DNA of 64,000 nt, from assembly GCF_002310375.3 (NCBI RefSeq), contig NZ_CP023315.3:3472001-3536000 (forward strand), given 5' to 3'. The notes under the pieces were generated by a model. That model was not told the DNA's origin, made no database searches, and saw only the letters and a list, made by a program, of their open reading frames with translations. Source of the DNA: Caulobacter vibrioides (GTDB lineage Bacteria; Pseudomonadota; Alphaproteobacteria; Caulobacterales; Caulobacteraceae). How positions within the stretch are numbered: the first letter of the stretch is position 1; each line of letters starts with the position of its first letter. Below are positions 1 through 8,261 of this stretch, piece after piece. A program made the translations under genes and the position numbers.

Positions 1-1159
1 CCAGCTGTTCGCGTCGGATGGCCGCGCCGGCGGCGTAGTGCTGGAACGACCCGTCCCAGTCCTGGGCGTCTTCCTGCGCCTTGCCCAGCGCATAGTGCAG
101 ATGCAGCCGATCGTCTTCCGACAGTCCCTCGGCCTCAAGCGCCTGACTCATGGCGGCCAGATCTTCCGGCGTGAACCTGACGGTCTTGAGGTTAGCGAGA
201 CTCCACCAGACCTCGCCCAGGGTCGGCGCCAGATCCAGGGCCTTGCGATAGGCCGCGACGCCGTCGGCCTGGCGCCCCACGGTCTTGAGCGCGTGGCCGT
301 AGCTCATCCAGCCCTTGGGCTGGTTGGGATAGTCGGCCAGCACCTGGTCATAGACGGCGATGGCGCGATCATACTCGCCCAGCCGCGCCAGGATCGCCGC
401 ATAGAGGTTGGCGTAGCCCGGATGGCGGGCGTCCTTGGCCACCAACTGCTCGATCTGCGCCAGCGCTTCGAGGTTCTTGTTCTGGCGATAGAGCATGGTC
501 GCCAGGTTGTGCCGAGCCGCAGCGAAGTTCGGGGCCAGCTCGATGCAGCGGGTCAGCAGCGCCTCGGCCTCGGCGTAGCGGCCCAGCCGTGCGCCGGTCT
601 CGGCCAGCATGCGGATCGCCGCCACGTCGCCGGCGTCAGCCTTCAAGCGATCCCGCAGGAGGCGTTCGGCCTCGCCCAAACGATCCTCCGCAAGCGCCGT
701 CGCCGCCTCGACCAGCAGCGGGTCGCGGGTGGAGGCGCGAAGCTGCCGGGCCAGAGCGCGTTCGGCGCCCTGGCGATCGCCCAGAAGCTCCAGGCTTTCC
801 GACAGGCCTCGCCAGGCTTCGGACAGGCGCGGCTCCAGGGCGCTGGCGCGGTCGAAGGCGCGGGCGGCCTCGGCGGTGCGCCCCAGACGCTCCAGGCAAA
901 GGGCCAGCTCGAGTTGCGCCAGGGGCAGGTTGGGCAGGGCCTTGGCCAGCGGCGCGACGTTGGCGAGCCCGCCCTCGGCGTCCCCGGATAGTCGCAGGGC
1001 TGCAGCCAGCACCCGGGTGGTATCGGCGTGACGCGGCACGACCTCGAGGATCGCCCGCGCCTGCTCGGCCGCCATCAAGGGATCGGTCTCCAGCAGCCGC
1101 TCGGCGTGCGCGAAGGCCTCAGCGAGACTGGCGGCGGGCTGGGCGGTCGTCGTGGTCAT
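1..1159 (-). CDS. TPR-repeat protein, N-terminal part (probable TPR-sulfotransferase)
   Basis: An open minus-strand frame starts at ATG 1159 (MTTTTAQPAASLAEAFAHAE) and runs off the left edge, giving about 386 visible codons. The visible part is a chain of tetratricopeptide helices with typical spacing of Leu/Gly/Tyr/Ala and Pro, for example AAARHNLATMLYRQNKNLEA and AYRKALDLAPTLGEVWWSLA. The last helices (WWSLANLKTVRFTPEDLAAM) resemble the linker seen in bacterial TPR proteins that carry a C-terminal sulfotransferase domain. That domain would lie outside the window, so the enzymatic part is inference. The gene is separated from puuB by a palindromic repeat and is not obviously part of the putrescine cluster. 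Confidence 0.75.
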   Translation of the reverse strand, partial: MTTTTAQPAASLAEAFAHAERLLETDPLMAAEQARAILEVVPRHADTTRVLAAALRLSGDAEGGLANVAPLAKALPNLPLAQLELALCLERLGRTAEAARAFDRASALEPRLSEAWRGLSESLELLGDRQGAERALARQLRASTRDPLLVEAATALAEDRLGEAERLLRDRLKADAGDVAAIRMLAETGARLGRYAEAEALLTRCIELAPNFAAARHNLATMLYRQNKNLEALAQIEQLVAKDARHPGYANLYAAILARLGEYDRAIAVYDQVLADYPNQPKGWMSYGHALKTVGRQADGVAAYRKALDLAPTLGEVWWSLANLKTVRFTPEDLAAMSQALEAEGLSEDDRLHLHYALGKAQEDAQDWDGSFQHYAAGAAIRREQL

Positions 1160-1204
1160 GGCATCAGGAGAGCGGGGTCCGGGTGGGGGTGTCAATCACG
1201 GCTT

Positions 1205-1333
1205 CGCCAAATCCTCTCCCTGGTGGGGGAGGTGTCGGCTCGCAGAGACGACGGAAGGGGAAGAGGCAAGATCTGCAAGCACTTCCCCCTCCGGTCGCTT
1301 CGCGACCCCCTCCCCCTGGCGGGGGAGGATTGA
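1205..1333. repeat. Palindromic intergenic repeat, type B copy 1
   Basis: A double-hairpin element. The left half is CTCTCCCTGGTGGGGGAG and the right half ends CCTCCCCCTGGCGGGGGAGG. In between lies a CTTCCCCCTCCGG...TTCGCG arm shared with a second copy near 10,190-10,302. It occupies most of the gap between the TPR gene and puuB. Confidence 0.7.
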
Positions 1334-1338
1334 ACGCG

Positions 1339-2619
1339 TCACAACCGATCCCGCAGCGCGTACCAGCTGAGCCCCGCCACGGTCAGCGGCCAGCGCAGCA
1401 GGCGTCCGCCCGGGAACGGCGGCGTGGGGACTCGCGCCATCAGGCTCAAGACCTGGGTGTTCCCCTCCGCCAGCAGCTTGCCGACATAGGGCGCCAGCAT
1501 CACCCCCTGCCCCGAATAGCCCGAGGCGACCCGCACGCCGGGCGCCACCTCGCCGACGAACGGCATACGGCTGAAGGTGATGCCCAGAGTTCCGCCCCAG
1601 GCGTGGGTGATCTCCACATCGGCCAGGCGCGGATAGATCTTGGCGAGGTTCTTCCGGACCATGCCGGCGATGTCCTGCGGAAACCCGGGGCGATAGTTCT
1701 CACCGCCCCCGAACAGCAGTCGGCCGTCCGGCGTCTTGCGGAAGTAGTTCACGACGAACCGGCTGTCAGAGACGGCCGCGTTAGAGCGGATGATCTCGTT
1801 GGCCAGCGCCCCCAGCGGCGCGGTGACGGCGATGAAGTTGTTGATCGGCATGACCCGCGCCTGTGCGTGTCCGGCCATGCGGTTGAGAAGACCATCGCCG
1901 CTGAGGATCAGTCGATCGCAGGTGACGCGCCCGGCTCCGGTCTCGACCACGATCTTGCCGCCCTCGCGTCGCCAGGCCTCGGCGCGGGTGTTCTCGTGGA
2001 TCACGGCGCCGGCCGCCCTCGCCTGGGCCGCCATGCCCTGAGCCAGTTTCAGCGGATGGACATGGCCGCCGCCGTGGTCGACGAGGCCGCCGTGATAGAC
2101 GCCCGTGCCCAGCTCATCCGCCAGGGCTTCCTCGCCGATCAGCTCAAGCTGGTCATAACCGTAGCGCTCGGCCATCAGCGCCAGATAGTCCGCGTCCTCG
2201 GCCTCGCCGCCCGGCTTGTGGCGCGCGTGGATCATGCCCGGCCGCCAATCGCAGTCGATCGCTTGGGCAAGGCTCGCGAAGTGGGCGCGGGCGTCTTCGG
2301 CCAGGCGCCAGAGCGCCAGGGCGTCGTCGCGGCCCACCGTCTTTTCCAGCCAGGCCTGATCGCGCCTCTGCCCGGTATGGACCTGGCCACCATTGCGCCC
2401 GCTGGCCGCGCAGCCGACCCGGCCAGCCTCCAGCACGACGGCCCGGCTGCCCAGCGCCAGCGCCGCGCCCAGGCCCGTGAAGCCAGCACCGACGATGCAG
2501 ACCTCGGCGGCGACGTCGCCGTCCAGCGGTGGATGATCAGGGACGTCAGCAGCGGTGGCCGCGTACCAATTCCCTCTCCCATAGGGAGAGGGGTAGGGGT
2601 GAGGGGTTTGGGCGGTCAT
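1339..2619 (-). CDS. puuB: Gamma-glutamylputrescine oxidase-like FAD oxidoreductase
   Basis: A 426-residue DAO/GlpO-fold flavoenzyme. The FAD dinucleotide motif VCIVGAGFTGLGAALALG is near residues 40-57, followed by VLEAGRVGCAASGRNGGQVH. The C-terminal FAD segment contains VASGYSGQGVMLAPYVGKLL. PuuB oxidises gamma-glutamylputrescine to the gamma-glutamyl aldehyde, step two of the Puu pathway; puuA lies immediately upstream and puuD and puuC are nearby. The N-terminus is odd: residues 6-16 (PHPYPSPYGRG) are encoded by a palindromic repeat, whereas known PuuB proteins go almost directly from the first few residues to the (N/S)YYAA-like segment. No strong Shine-Dalgarno exists outside the repeat; GAGGGG within it lies about 8 nt before ATG 2619. 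Confidence 0.88.
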   Translation of the reverse strand: MTAQTPHPYPSPYGRGNWYAATAADVPDHPPLDGDVAAEVCIVGAGFTGLGAALALGSRAVVLEAGRVGCAASGRNGGQVHTGQRRDQAWLEKTVGRDDALALWRLAEDARAHFASLAQAIDCDWRPGMIHARHKPGGEAEDADYLALMAERYGYDQLELIGEEALADELGTGVYHGGLVDHGGGHVHPLKLAQGMAAQARAAGAVIHENTRAEAWRREGGKIVVETGAGRVTCDRLILSGDGLLNRMAGHAQARVMPINNFIAVTAPLGALANEIIRSNAAVSDSRFVVNYFRKTPDGRLLFGGGENYRPGFPQDIAGMVRKNLAKIYPRLADVEITHAWGGTLGITFSRMPFVGEVAPGVRVASGYSGQGVMLAPYVGKLLAEGNTQVLSLMARVPTPPFPGGRLLRWPLTVAGLSWYALRDRL

Positions 2620-2692
2620 GGGTGTAACCCCTCATCCCCCCACGCCTGCGGCGCGGGTCCCCCCTTCTCCCTCTGGGAGAAGGTGACCATCA
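2572..2692. repeat. Composite inverted repeat spanning the puuB start
   Basis: Two REP-like hairpins face each other. One is CCCTCTCCCATAGGGAGAGGG at 2572-2592 with its GGGGTGAGGGG extension. The other contains AACCCCTCATCCCC and TTCTCCCTCTGGGAGAAGG. The arms GGGGTGAGGGGTT and AACCCCTCATCCCC pair across about 16 nt, and the puuB ATG (2617-2619) sits in that loop. The element therefore overlaps the puuB coding sequence and its upstream region. Confidence 0.75.
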
Positions 2693-2694
2693 CC

Positions 2695-4092
2695 TCACAC
2701 ATTCAGCAGCAGGAACTCCCGCTCCCACGGGCTGATCGTGCGCATGAAGGTCTCGTACTCGGCCTGCTTCACCCGGTCGTAGGCCGCGCAGAAGGTCGGG
2801 CCCAGGATCTCGACCAGCGGCTTGCAGTCGACGAACAGACGGAGCGAGTCCGACAGGCTGCGCGGCAACTCGATCCCCCGCGCGCCGGCGTCGATCGCCA
2901 CCGGCTCGCTGGGTTTCAGCCCCTGGATCATGCCCAGATAGCCCGCCGCCAGCGACGCGGCGATGGCGAGATACGGATTGGCGTCAGACGAGGGAATCCG
3001 GTTTTCGACCCGGCGGTTGTTGGGTCCCGACGGCGGCACGCGCAGGCCGCAGGTGCGGTTGTCGTAGCCCCATTGGGTGTTCACCGGCGCGCCGCTATCG
3101 CGCGAGATGCGGCGATAGCTGTTCACGTAAGGCGCCAGGATGGCCATGATCGCCGGCAGATAGGTCTGCTGGCCGGCGATGAAGCCGTGGAACTGCGCCG
3201 ACTCCGTCCCGTCCTCGTTCGAGAACAGGTTGCGCCCCTTCTTGTCGACGATCGACTGGTGGATGTGCATGGCGCTGCCGGGCTCATTGGCCATCGGCTT
3301 GGCCATGAAGGTGGCGTAGATCTCGTGCTCCAGCGCCGCCTCACGGATCGTGCGCTTCATCATGAACACTTGGTCGGCCAGCTCCAGCGGATGGCCGTGC
3401 TGCAGGTTGATCTCCATCTGCGCCACGCCGCTTTCGTGGATCAGGGTGTCGATCTCCAGCCCCTGGCGCTCGGAGTACTCGTACATGTCCTCGAACAGCG
3501 CATCGAACTCGTTGACCGCGCTGATCGAATAGCCTTGCCGCCCCGTTTCCGGCCGGCCGGACCGCCCGATGGGCGGCTTCAGCGGATAGTCAGGATCAGT
3601 GTTGCGATCGACCAGATAGAACTCGATCTCCGGCGCCACGATGGGGTTCCAACCCTTCTCTGCGTAGAGCGCCAGCACCCGCCGCAGCACCTGGCGCGGA
3701 GCCTCCTCGACCGGGCGGCCGTCGGGGTGGAAGGCGTCGTGGATCACCTGGGCGGTCGGATCCTGCGCCCAGGGCACGGCGGCCAGGGTCGCAAAATCGG
3801 GGGTCAGGAAGATGTCCGTGTCGGCCTGCACCCCGTTCACCGCGCCCTCGAACTCGGGAAAGTCGCCGGTGATGGTCTGGTAGAACACCGCCAGCGGCAG
3901 GTTCATCGAGGGCGTGCCCAGGAACTTGCGCACCGGCATGATCTTGCCGCGCGCCACGCCGGCCAGATCGGGCACCACGCACTCGATCTCCTCGATGCTC
4001 TGGCGGGCGAACCAGTCCTTGGCCTCCTCGATCGTCGAGACGCCACGATCCAGGATCTGGTCGCGCTTGGCCTTGTTGTGCTTGGGCTTCAT
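2695..4092 (-). CDS. puuA: Gamma-glutamylputrescine synthetase (glutamine synthetase family)
   Basis: A 465-residue GS-like ligase. It shows the N-terminal beta-grasp (IECVVPDLAGVARGKIMPVRKF) and the catalytic core motifs APEIEFYLVD, GVAQMEINLQHG, FMAKPMANEPGSAMHIHQS and VNSYRRI. The C-terminal RVPPSGPNNRRVENRIP and SSDANPYLAIAASLAAG segments are typical of PuuA and GlnT-type enzymes. It would ligate glutamate to putrescine using ATP, the entry step of the Puu route. puuB follows downstream with a repeat in between. A hairpin overlaps its Shine-Dalgarno (GGAG 7 nt before ATG), suggesting translational control. Substrate assignment rests on neighbours: family members also act on other amines. 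Confidence 0.9.
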   Translation of the reverse strand: MKPKHNKAKRDQILDRGVSTIEEAKDWFARQSIEEIECVVPDLAGVARGKIMPVRKFLGTPSMNLPLAVFYQTITGDFPEFEGAVNGVQADTDIFLTPDFATLAAVPWAQDPTAQVIHDAFHPDGRPVEEAPRQVLRRVLALYAEKGWNPIVAPEIEFYLVDRNTDPDYPLKPPIGRSGRPETGRQGYSISAVNEFDALFEDMYEYSERQGLEIDTLIHESGVAQMEINLQHGHPLELADQVFMMKRTIREAALEHEIYATFMAKPMANEPGSAMHIHQSIVDKKGRNLFSNEDGTESAQFHGFIAGQQTYLPAIMAILAPYVNSYRRISRDSGAPVNTQWGYDNRTCGLRVPPSGPNNRRVENRIPSSDANPYLAIAASLAAGYLGMIQGLKPSEPVAIDAGARGIELPRSLSDSLRLFVDCKPLVEILGPTFCAAYDRVKQAEYETFMRTISPWEREFLLLNV

Positions 4093-4100
4093 GACGCGCT

Positions 4101-4129
4101 CCGAGAGCTTGGCCGAAAGCTCGGTTTTT
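4101..4129. promoter_or_regulatory. Hairpin in the puuA leader overlapping its ribosome-binding site
   Basis: On the plus strand CCGAG(ag)CTT pairs with AAGCTCGG around a GGCCG loop, followed by TTTTT. Read on the minus strand it is a stem ending at CTCTCGG, whose last two bases belong to the GGAG before the puuA ATG. It could act as a plus-strand terminator before the antitoxin gene or as a structure masking puuA translation. Both readings are inference from sequence. Confidence 0.4.
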
Positions 4130-4167
4130 CCGGATTTGTTCTCGAAAGGTTTCTGTTATCGTAGGGC

Positions 4168-4350
4168 ATGGCCGAGCCTGACCCCGACATCTTCGACGAG
4201 TTTGAAGACGAAGCTGACCGCTTGGCCGATGCCGAGGCCGACGCCGACTTGGCGGCTGGTCGTGTTGTGCCCCACGAACGCGTCGTGGATTGGCTGAAGT
4301 CGCTCGGAACGCCACACCAGCTTCCGACTCCGTACTCGTGGCGCAAGTAG
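4168..4350 (+). CDS. Antitoxin-like small acidic protein (type II TA partner)
   Basis: A 60-residue protein, very acidic in its first half ([20 protein letters not shown]) with the conserved-looking tail [17 protein letters not shown] and terminal proline-rich PTPYSWRK. The size, acidity, and a 13-nt overlap of its end with the next toxin gene fit a RelB/ParD-like antitoxin. No complete ribbon-helix-helix motif is evident; [14 protein letters not shown] is the usual short alpha-helical antitoxin segment seen in proteobacterial RelBE/ParDE pairs. It is divergently oriented from puuA, with 75 bp between the two starts. Confidence 0.75.
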   Translation: MAEPDPDIFDEFEDEADRLADAEADADLAAGRVVPHERVVDWLKSLGTPHQLPTPYSWRK

Positions 4351-4613
4351 TCTGGACTGACCGTGCGATGGCCGATATCGACGCCATCGTCGCCTACATT
4401 ACCAGTCAATCGCGCCCGATCGCAGCACAACGATTGGGCCAAAGATTGCTCGCAGCCGGCGCGAGCTTGGCGGACCATCCAGAACGCGGTCGGCTCAGCA
4501 CGCGAGGACGTCGCGAACTGGTGGCCGTCCCGCCCTATGCGCTGCGATACCGCATTGTCGGCGACCGTGTCGTCATTGGCGGTGTACGCCATGGGGCGCG
4601 TCGACCTCTCTAG
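4338..4613 (+). CDS. RelE/ParE family toxin
   Basis: A 91-residue toxin starting at GTG 4338 ([20 protein letters not shown]), which overlaps the antitoxin gene. A longer reading from ATG 4290 exists but would add residues translated from antitoxin DNA. The ParE/RelE fold signature is seen in [43 protein letters not shown] and the C-terminal [20 protein letters not shown], where basic residues of the final strands form the active or binding surface in the family. RelE members cleave mRNA on ribosomes; ParE members poison gyrase. Sequence alone does not separate these. Its stop lies 2 bp from the convergent spuC stop. Confidence 0.85.
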   Translation: MAQVVWTDRAMADIDAIVAYITSQSRPIAAQRLGQRLLAAGASLADHPERGRLSTRGRRELVAVPPYALRYRIVGDRVVIGGVRHGARRPL

Positions 4614-4615
4614 CC

Positions 4616-6019
4616 TCATGACATAGCCTGCGGCTTCAGCGCGCGGAGGATCGGTTCGGCTTCGGTTAGCGACTTTTCGATGATCCCGACCAACTCATCG
4701 ATCTCGGCGTGGCTGACGATCAGCGGCGGGCAGCAGACGATGCTGTCGCGGATAGCGCGAACCATCAGACCGTTCCGGATGCAGATGTCGCGGACGATCG
4801 GACCGGCCTCGCCCTCCTTGTCGAGGAAGCGATGGTTGGTCCCCTTCTCGCGGACGATCTCGACCGCGCCGATCAAACCGAGCGACCGGGTCTCGCCGAC
4901 CAGCGGATGGTCGTTCAGGCGGGCCAGGGCCTTGGCGAGGTAGGGCCCTGCGTCGTCGCGGGCGCGCTCGACCAGGCCCTCACGCTCGATGATCTCGATG
5001 TTCTTCAGCGCCACGGCCGCGCAGGTCGGGTGGCCCGAATAGGTAAAGCCGTGGATGAAGTCGCCGCCCTTCTCGCGCAGTTCGGCGACGATGTGGTCGG
5101 CCACGCCCACGGCCGAGATCGGCAGGTAGCCGGACGACAACCCCTTGGCCATGGCGATCAGGTCGGGCTTGATGCCGTAGTGCTGGTGGCCGAACCATTG
5201 GCCCAGACGCCCGAAGCCGCAGATCACCTCGTCGCAGACCAAGAGGATGCCGTACTTGCGGCATAGGGCCTCGACGGCGGGCCAGTAGCCGTCAGGCGGA
5301 ATGATCACCCCGCCCGCGCCCTGCACCGGCTCGCCGATGAAGGCCGCGACGTTCTCGGGCCCGACCTCGAGGATCTTGTCCTCGATCTCCTTGACGGCGC
5401 GATCGCGGAACGCAGCCGGATCCTCGCCGAAGCCCTCGCCGAACTGGTAGGGCTGCATAACATGCTCGACGCCCGGGATCGGCAGGTCGCCCTGCACATG
5501 CATGTGCTTCATGCCGCCCAGCGACACGCCCGCCACGGTCGAGCCGTGGTAGGCGTTCCAGCGGCTGATGAAGACCGTTCGGTTCGGCTGGCCCTTCAGC
5601 TTCCAATAGTGGCGGACCAGACGGAAGACCGTGTCATTGGCCTCCGACCCCGACGAGTTGAAGAAGACGTGGGTCAGATGACCACCCATCTTCTGCGCGA
5701 TCTTGGCCGCCAGGGTCACGGTCGGCGGCGTCGCGGTCTTGAAGAAGGTGTTGTAGTAGGGCAGCTCCAGCATCTGCTCGTAGGCGGCCTCGGCCAGCTC
5801 CTTGCGGCCGTACCCGACATTCACGCACCACAGGCCCGCCATGCCATCCAGGATACGGTGGCCGTCGCCGTCAGTGATGTAGCAGCCGTCGGCGCGGGTC
5901 ACGATGCGGCTGCCACCTAGCTCGGCGATGACCTTGTGGTCGGCCTGGGCCGGCAGGTGGTGCGCCAGGTCCAGGCGCTTGAGCTCGGCGATGTCGTGGT
6001 TGCGGATGGGGGCGTTCAT
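4616..6019 (-). CDS. spuC: Putrescine-pyruvate type class III aminotransferase
   Basis: A 467-residue PLP class III transaminase. Visible elements are the substrate-site MAGLWCVNVGYG, the phosphate-binding NSSGSEAND (about 121-129), AYHGST, catalytic Asp263 in VCDEVICGFGR and Schiff-base Lys292 in MAKGLSSGYLP. This matches the SpuC family of polyamine transaminases, which convert putrescine to 4-aminobutanal using pyruvate. It bypasses glutamylation, so the cluster holds two routes. The start (ATG 6019) overlaps the puuD stop by 4 nt (ATGA), so the pair is translationally coupled. The exact amine and keto-acid partner is inferred. Confidence 0.87.
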   Translation of the reverse strand: MNAPIRNHDIAELKRLDLAHHLPAQADHKVIAELGGSRIVTRADGCYITDGDGHRILDGMAGLWCVNVGYGRKELAEAAYEQMLELPYYNTFFKTATPPTVTLAAKIAQKMGGHLTHVFFNSSGSEANDTVFRLVRHYWKLKGQPNRTVFISRWNAYHGSTVAGVSLGGMKHMHVQGDLPIPGVEHVMQPYQFGEGFGEDPAAFRDRAVKEIEDKILEVGPENVAAFIGEPVQGAGGVIIPPDGYWPAVEALCRKYGILLVCDEVICGFGRLGQWFGHQHYGIKPDLIAMAKGLSSGYLPISAVGVADHIVAELREKGGDFIHGFTYSGHPTCAAVALKNIEIIEREGLVERARDDAGPYLAKALARLNDHPLVGETRSLGLIGAVEIVREKGTNHRFLDKEGEAGPIVRDICIRNGLMVRAIRDSIVCCPPLIVSHAEIDELVGIIEKSLTEAEPILRALKPQAMS

Positions 6020-6780
6020 GGGGCGACTCCTGACTCGACGAGCGGCGCGCCTCTGAGGGCGCGTCCGAAAATTTCAAAGAAGATCTGCGACTGCCGGTTC
6101 TGCGCCGGCTTCCATTCGGGGTGCCACTGGACGGCGAGGACAGGCGCGGCGTTGACGGTGGCGGAGAAGGCTTCGACCACGCCGTCGGGGGCGCGGGCCT
6201 CCACAGCCAGCCCCTCGCCCAGACGATCAACGCCCTGGTAGTGGACCGAGTTCACCACCGCGGCCTCGGTTTCAAGCGCGCGCGCCAGCACCCCGCCCGG
6301 CGTCAGGACCACGTCGTGGACGTGGTCGAACATGCCGTTGAAGTCGACGTCGTCGGGGGCGTGGTGCGCGATCAGGTCGGGACTGGCGGCCATGTCCCGC
6401 CGCAGCGTGCCGCCGAACGCGACATTGATCTCCTGGAAGCCGCGGCAGACGCCGAACACCGGCTTGCCCAGGTCCAGCATCGCCTTGATCAGGTCGGCGG
6501 TCATGCCGTCGCGGGCGGCGTCGAACGGCCCCGGCGCATCGCCGATCTCCTCGCCATAGAGGGCGGGATCCAGGTTCGAGGGGCTGCCCGTCAGCATCAG
6601 GCCGTCCAGCCGCCCGGCCACCTCGGCCGCGCGCATCCGCCCCGGCAGCGAGGGGATCAGCAGCGCGGCCACATCGCCATAGGCCATGGTCGCGTCGACA
6701 TAGCGGCTCATCACCGCCTGGGCCGGCTCGACCCCGACGGTGCGCGTGCAGCAGATGATCCCGGCGACGGGGCGGATCAT
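6016..6780 (-). CDS. puuD: Gamma-glutamyl-GABA hydrolase
   Basis: A 254-residue class I glutamine amidotransferase-like peptidase C26. The nucleophile elbow is VFGVCRGFQEINVAFGG with Cys112, and the His-Glu pair is in VQWHPEWKP. The oxyanion-region LMLTGSPSNLDP is also present. PuuD hydrolyses gamma-glutamyl-GABA to glutamate and GABA, the last glutamyl step of the Puu route. It overlaps spuC by 4 nt. Upstream is a 160-bp gap filled largely by a type D repeat that separates it from potG. Confidence 0.92.
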   Translation of the reverse strand: MIRPVAGIICCTRTVGVEPAQAVMSRYVDATMAYGDVAALLIPSLPGRMRAAEVAGRLDGLMLTGSPSNLDPALYGEEIGDAPGPFDAARDGMTADLIKAMLDLGKPVFGVCRGFQEINVAFGGTLRRDMAASPDLIAHHAPDDVDFNGMFDHVHDVVLTPGGVLARALETEAAVVNSVHYQGVDRLGEGLAVEARAPDGVVEAFSATVNAAPVLAVQWHPEWKPAQNRQSQIFFEIFGRALRGAPLVESGVAP

Positions 6781-6812
6781 GGGTTCAGCGCCCTTTCCCG
6801 CGCCCTTTGGCT

Positions 6813-6913
6813 TGTCATCCCGGAAGCGCGTAGCGCTATCCGGGACCCAGGGGCCGGCGCATTGCGGTCACCTCTGGGTCCCGGCTCTCCGCTTCGCTGC
6901 GGCCGGGATGACA
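6813..6913. repeat. Inverted repeat type D copy 1
   Basis: The ends TGTCATCCCGG and CCGGGATGACA are inverted. Internal arms include GCGCGTAGCGC, GGACCCAG and CTGGGTCC. A second member lies at 14,419-14,507. It fills the puuD-potG gap. Confidence 0.75.
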
Positions 6914-6940
6914 GGCTTTGGTTGGCTTGAACGGTGTGGG

Positions 6941-8059
6941 TCACGACAACAGCACCGCCGGCGAACAGGCGTGCCAGCACAGCCACACCGTCTCGCCCAG
7001 CTTGAAGTCCTCCTGGTCCCAGCGCGTCAGGTTCGAGCGCTGAACCTTGACCCGGCGACCACCGGCGATCTCGACCTCATAGGTGGACGAGCCCCCCAGA
7101 TAGGCCTCGTGTTTGATCACGCCCTCCACGGCGTTGGTCCCCTTGGGCGCGTCGCCGAGGTTGGGCGGGGTGTCGTCGGTCTTCTTGTGCAGCTCGATCT
7201 TCTCGGGACGGATCGCGGCCCACACCGTGCCGCCGCGCGGGCCGGTGACGCCGTGGTCCAGGAAGATATCGACCGGCAGGTCCGGCGACTTGATCACCGC
7301 GTGGCTGGGCTCGTCGACCGCCAGCACGCCCTCAAACAGGTTCACCTGGCCGATGAAGTCGGCGACGAAGCGGCTGTTGGGGAACTCATAGAGGTCGCTG
7401 GGCGTGGCCACCTGCTGCAGAAGCCCCTTGCTCATCACCGCGCAGCGCGTGGCCAGGGCCAGGGCCTCGTCCTGGTCGTGGGTGACCATGATGAAGGTGA
7501 TGCCGACCTTCTCCTGCAGGGTGCACAGCTCGGTGCGCATCTGCTCGCGCAGCTTGGCGTCCAAGGCCGACAGCGGCTCGTCCAGCAGCAGCACGCGGGG
7601 GCGCTTGACGAGGGCGCGGGCCAGAGCGACCCGCTGGCGCTGACCGCCCGACAACTGGTCAGGCTTGCGCCCGCCTAGGCCGCCCAGCTGCACCAGCTCC
7701 AGCGCCTCGTCGACGCGGGCCTCGCGCTCGGCCTTGGGCACGTTGTCGACCTTCAGGCCGTAGGCGACGTTGTCGGCCACGGTCATGTGCGGGAACACGG
7801 CGTAGGACTGGAACACCATGTTCACCGGCCGCTTGTTGGGCGGCACGTTGGAGATGTCCTGGCCGTCGATCAGGATGCGCCCTTCGGTGGGCGTCTCGAA
7901 GCCGGCCAGCATCCGCAGCAGGGTGGTCTTGCCGCAGCCCGACGGGCCCAAGAGCGCAAAGAACTCGCCCTCGTTGACCGTCAGCGACACGTTGTCGACG
8001 GCCGCCAGCTTGCCGAAGCGCTTGGTGACGTTCTCGAAGGTGATGATGGGTTTGGTCAC
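6941..8059 (-). CDS. potG: Putrescine ABC transporter ATP-binding protein
   Basis: A 372-residue ABC ATPase of the PotA/PotG type. Walker A is GPSGCGKTT, the signature LSGGQRQRVALARAL, Walker B VLLLDEPLSALD, and the switch His is in MVTHDQDEAL. A C-terminal TOBE-like beta domain (WAAIRPEKIELH, ASTYEVEIAGG-like strands) completes the transporter-type architecture. GTG 8059 is chosen because GGGGGA lies 9 nt upstream; a GTG 21 nt earlier would add seven residues with no better ribosome site. It energises PotH/PotI at the inner membrane. Its upstream gap to potI is mostly a type A repeat. Confidence 0.92.
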   Translation of the reverse strand: MTKPIITFENVTKRFGKLAAVDNVSLTVNEGEFFALLGPSGCGKTTLLRMLAGFETPTEGRILIDGQDISNVPPNKRPVNMVFQSYAVFPHMTVADNVAYGLKVDNVPKAEREARVDEALELVQLGGLGGRKPDQLSGGQRQRVALARALVKRPRVLLLDEPLSALDAKLREQMRTELCTLQEKVGITFIMVTHDQDEALALATRCAVMSKGLLQQVATPSDLYEFPNSRFVADFIGQVNLFEGVLAVDEPSHAVIKSPDLPVDIFLDHGVTGPRGGTVWAAIRPEKIELHKKTDDTPPNLGDAPKGTNAVEGVIKHEAYLGGSSTYEVEIAGGRRVKVQRSNLTRWDQEDFKLGETVWLCWHACSPAVLLS

Positions 8060-8095
8060 TTCGATTGTCCCCCGACACACAAAATCCCGAACAAA

Positions 8096-8250
8096 GCGCC
8101 CCCTCCGTCACGATGCGTATTCGCATCGCGCCACCTCCCCCGCCTTGCGTGGGAGGAAGAAGCCGCACCCTCCTCCCCCGTGACCCGCAAGGGCGGCGAA
8201 GCCAAACGGGGGAGGTGGATCGACGCGAAGCGGCGAGACGGAGGGGGCGC
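8096..8250. repeat. Inverted repeat type A copy 1
   Basis: Terminal inverted repeats CGCCCCCTCCGTC and GACGGAGGGGGCG. Internal arms are CCACCTCCCCC and GGGGGAGGTGG. It lies between potI and potG. Confidence 0.8.
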
Positions 8251-8261
8251 TGCGAACACGC

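Noticed and set aside
589..4164. A plus-strand open frame of nearly 1,200 codons
   Set aside because: It lies antisense to puuB and puuA, both with clear catalytic motifs, and its sequence is rich in Arg and low-complexity segments without domains. It reflects GC-rich codon bias.
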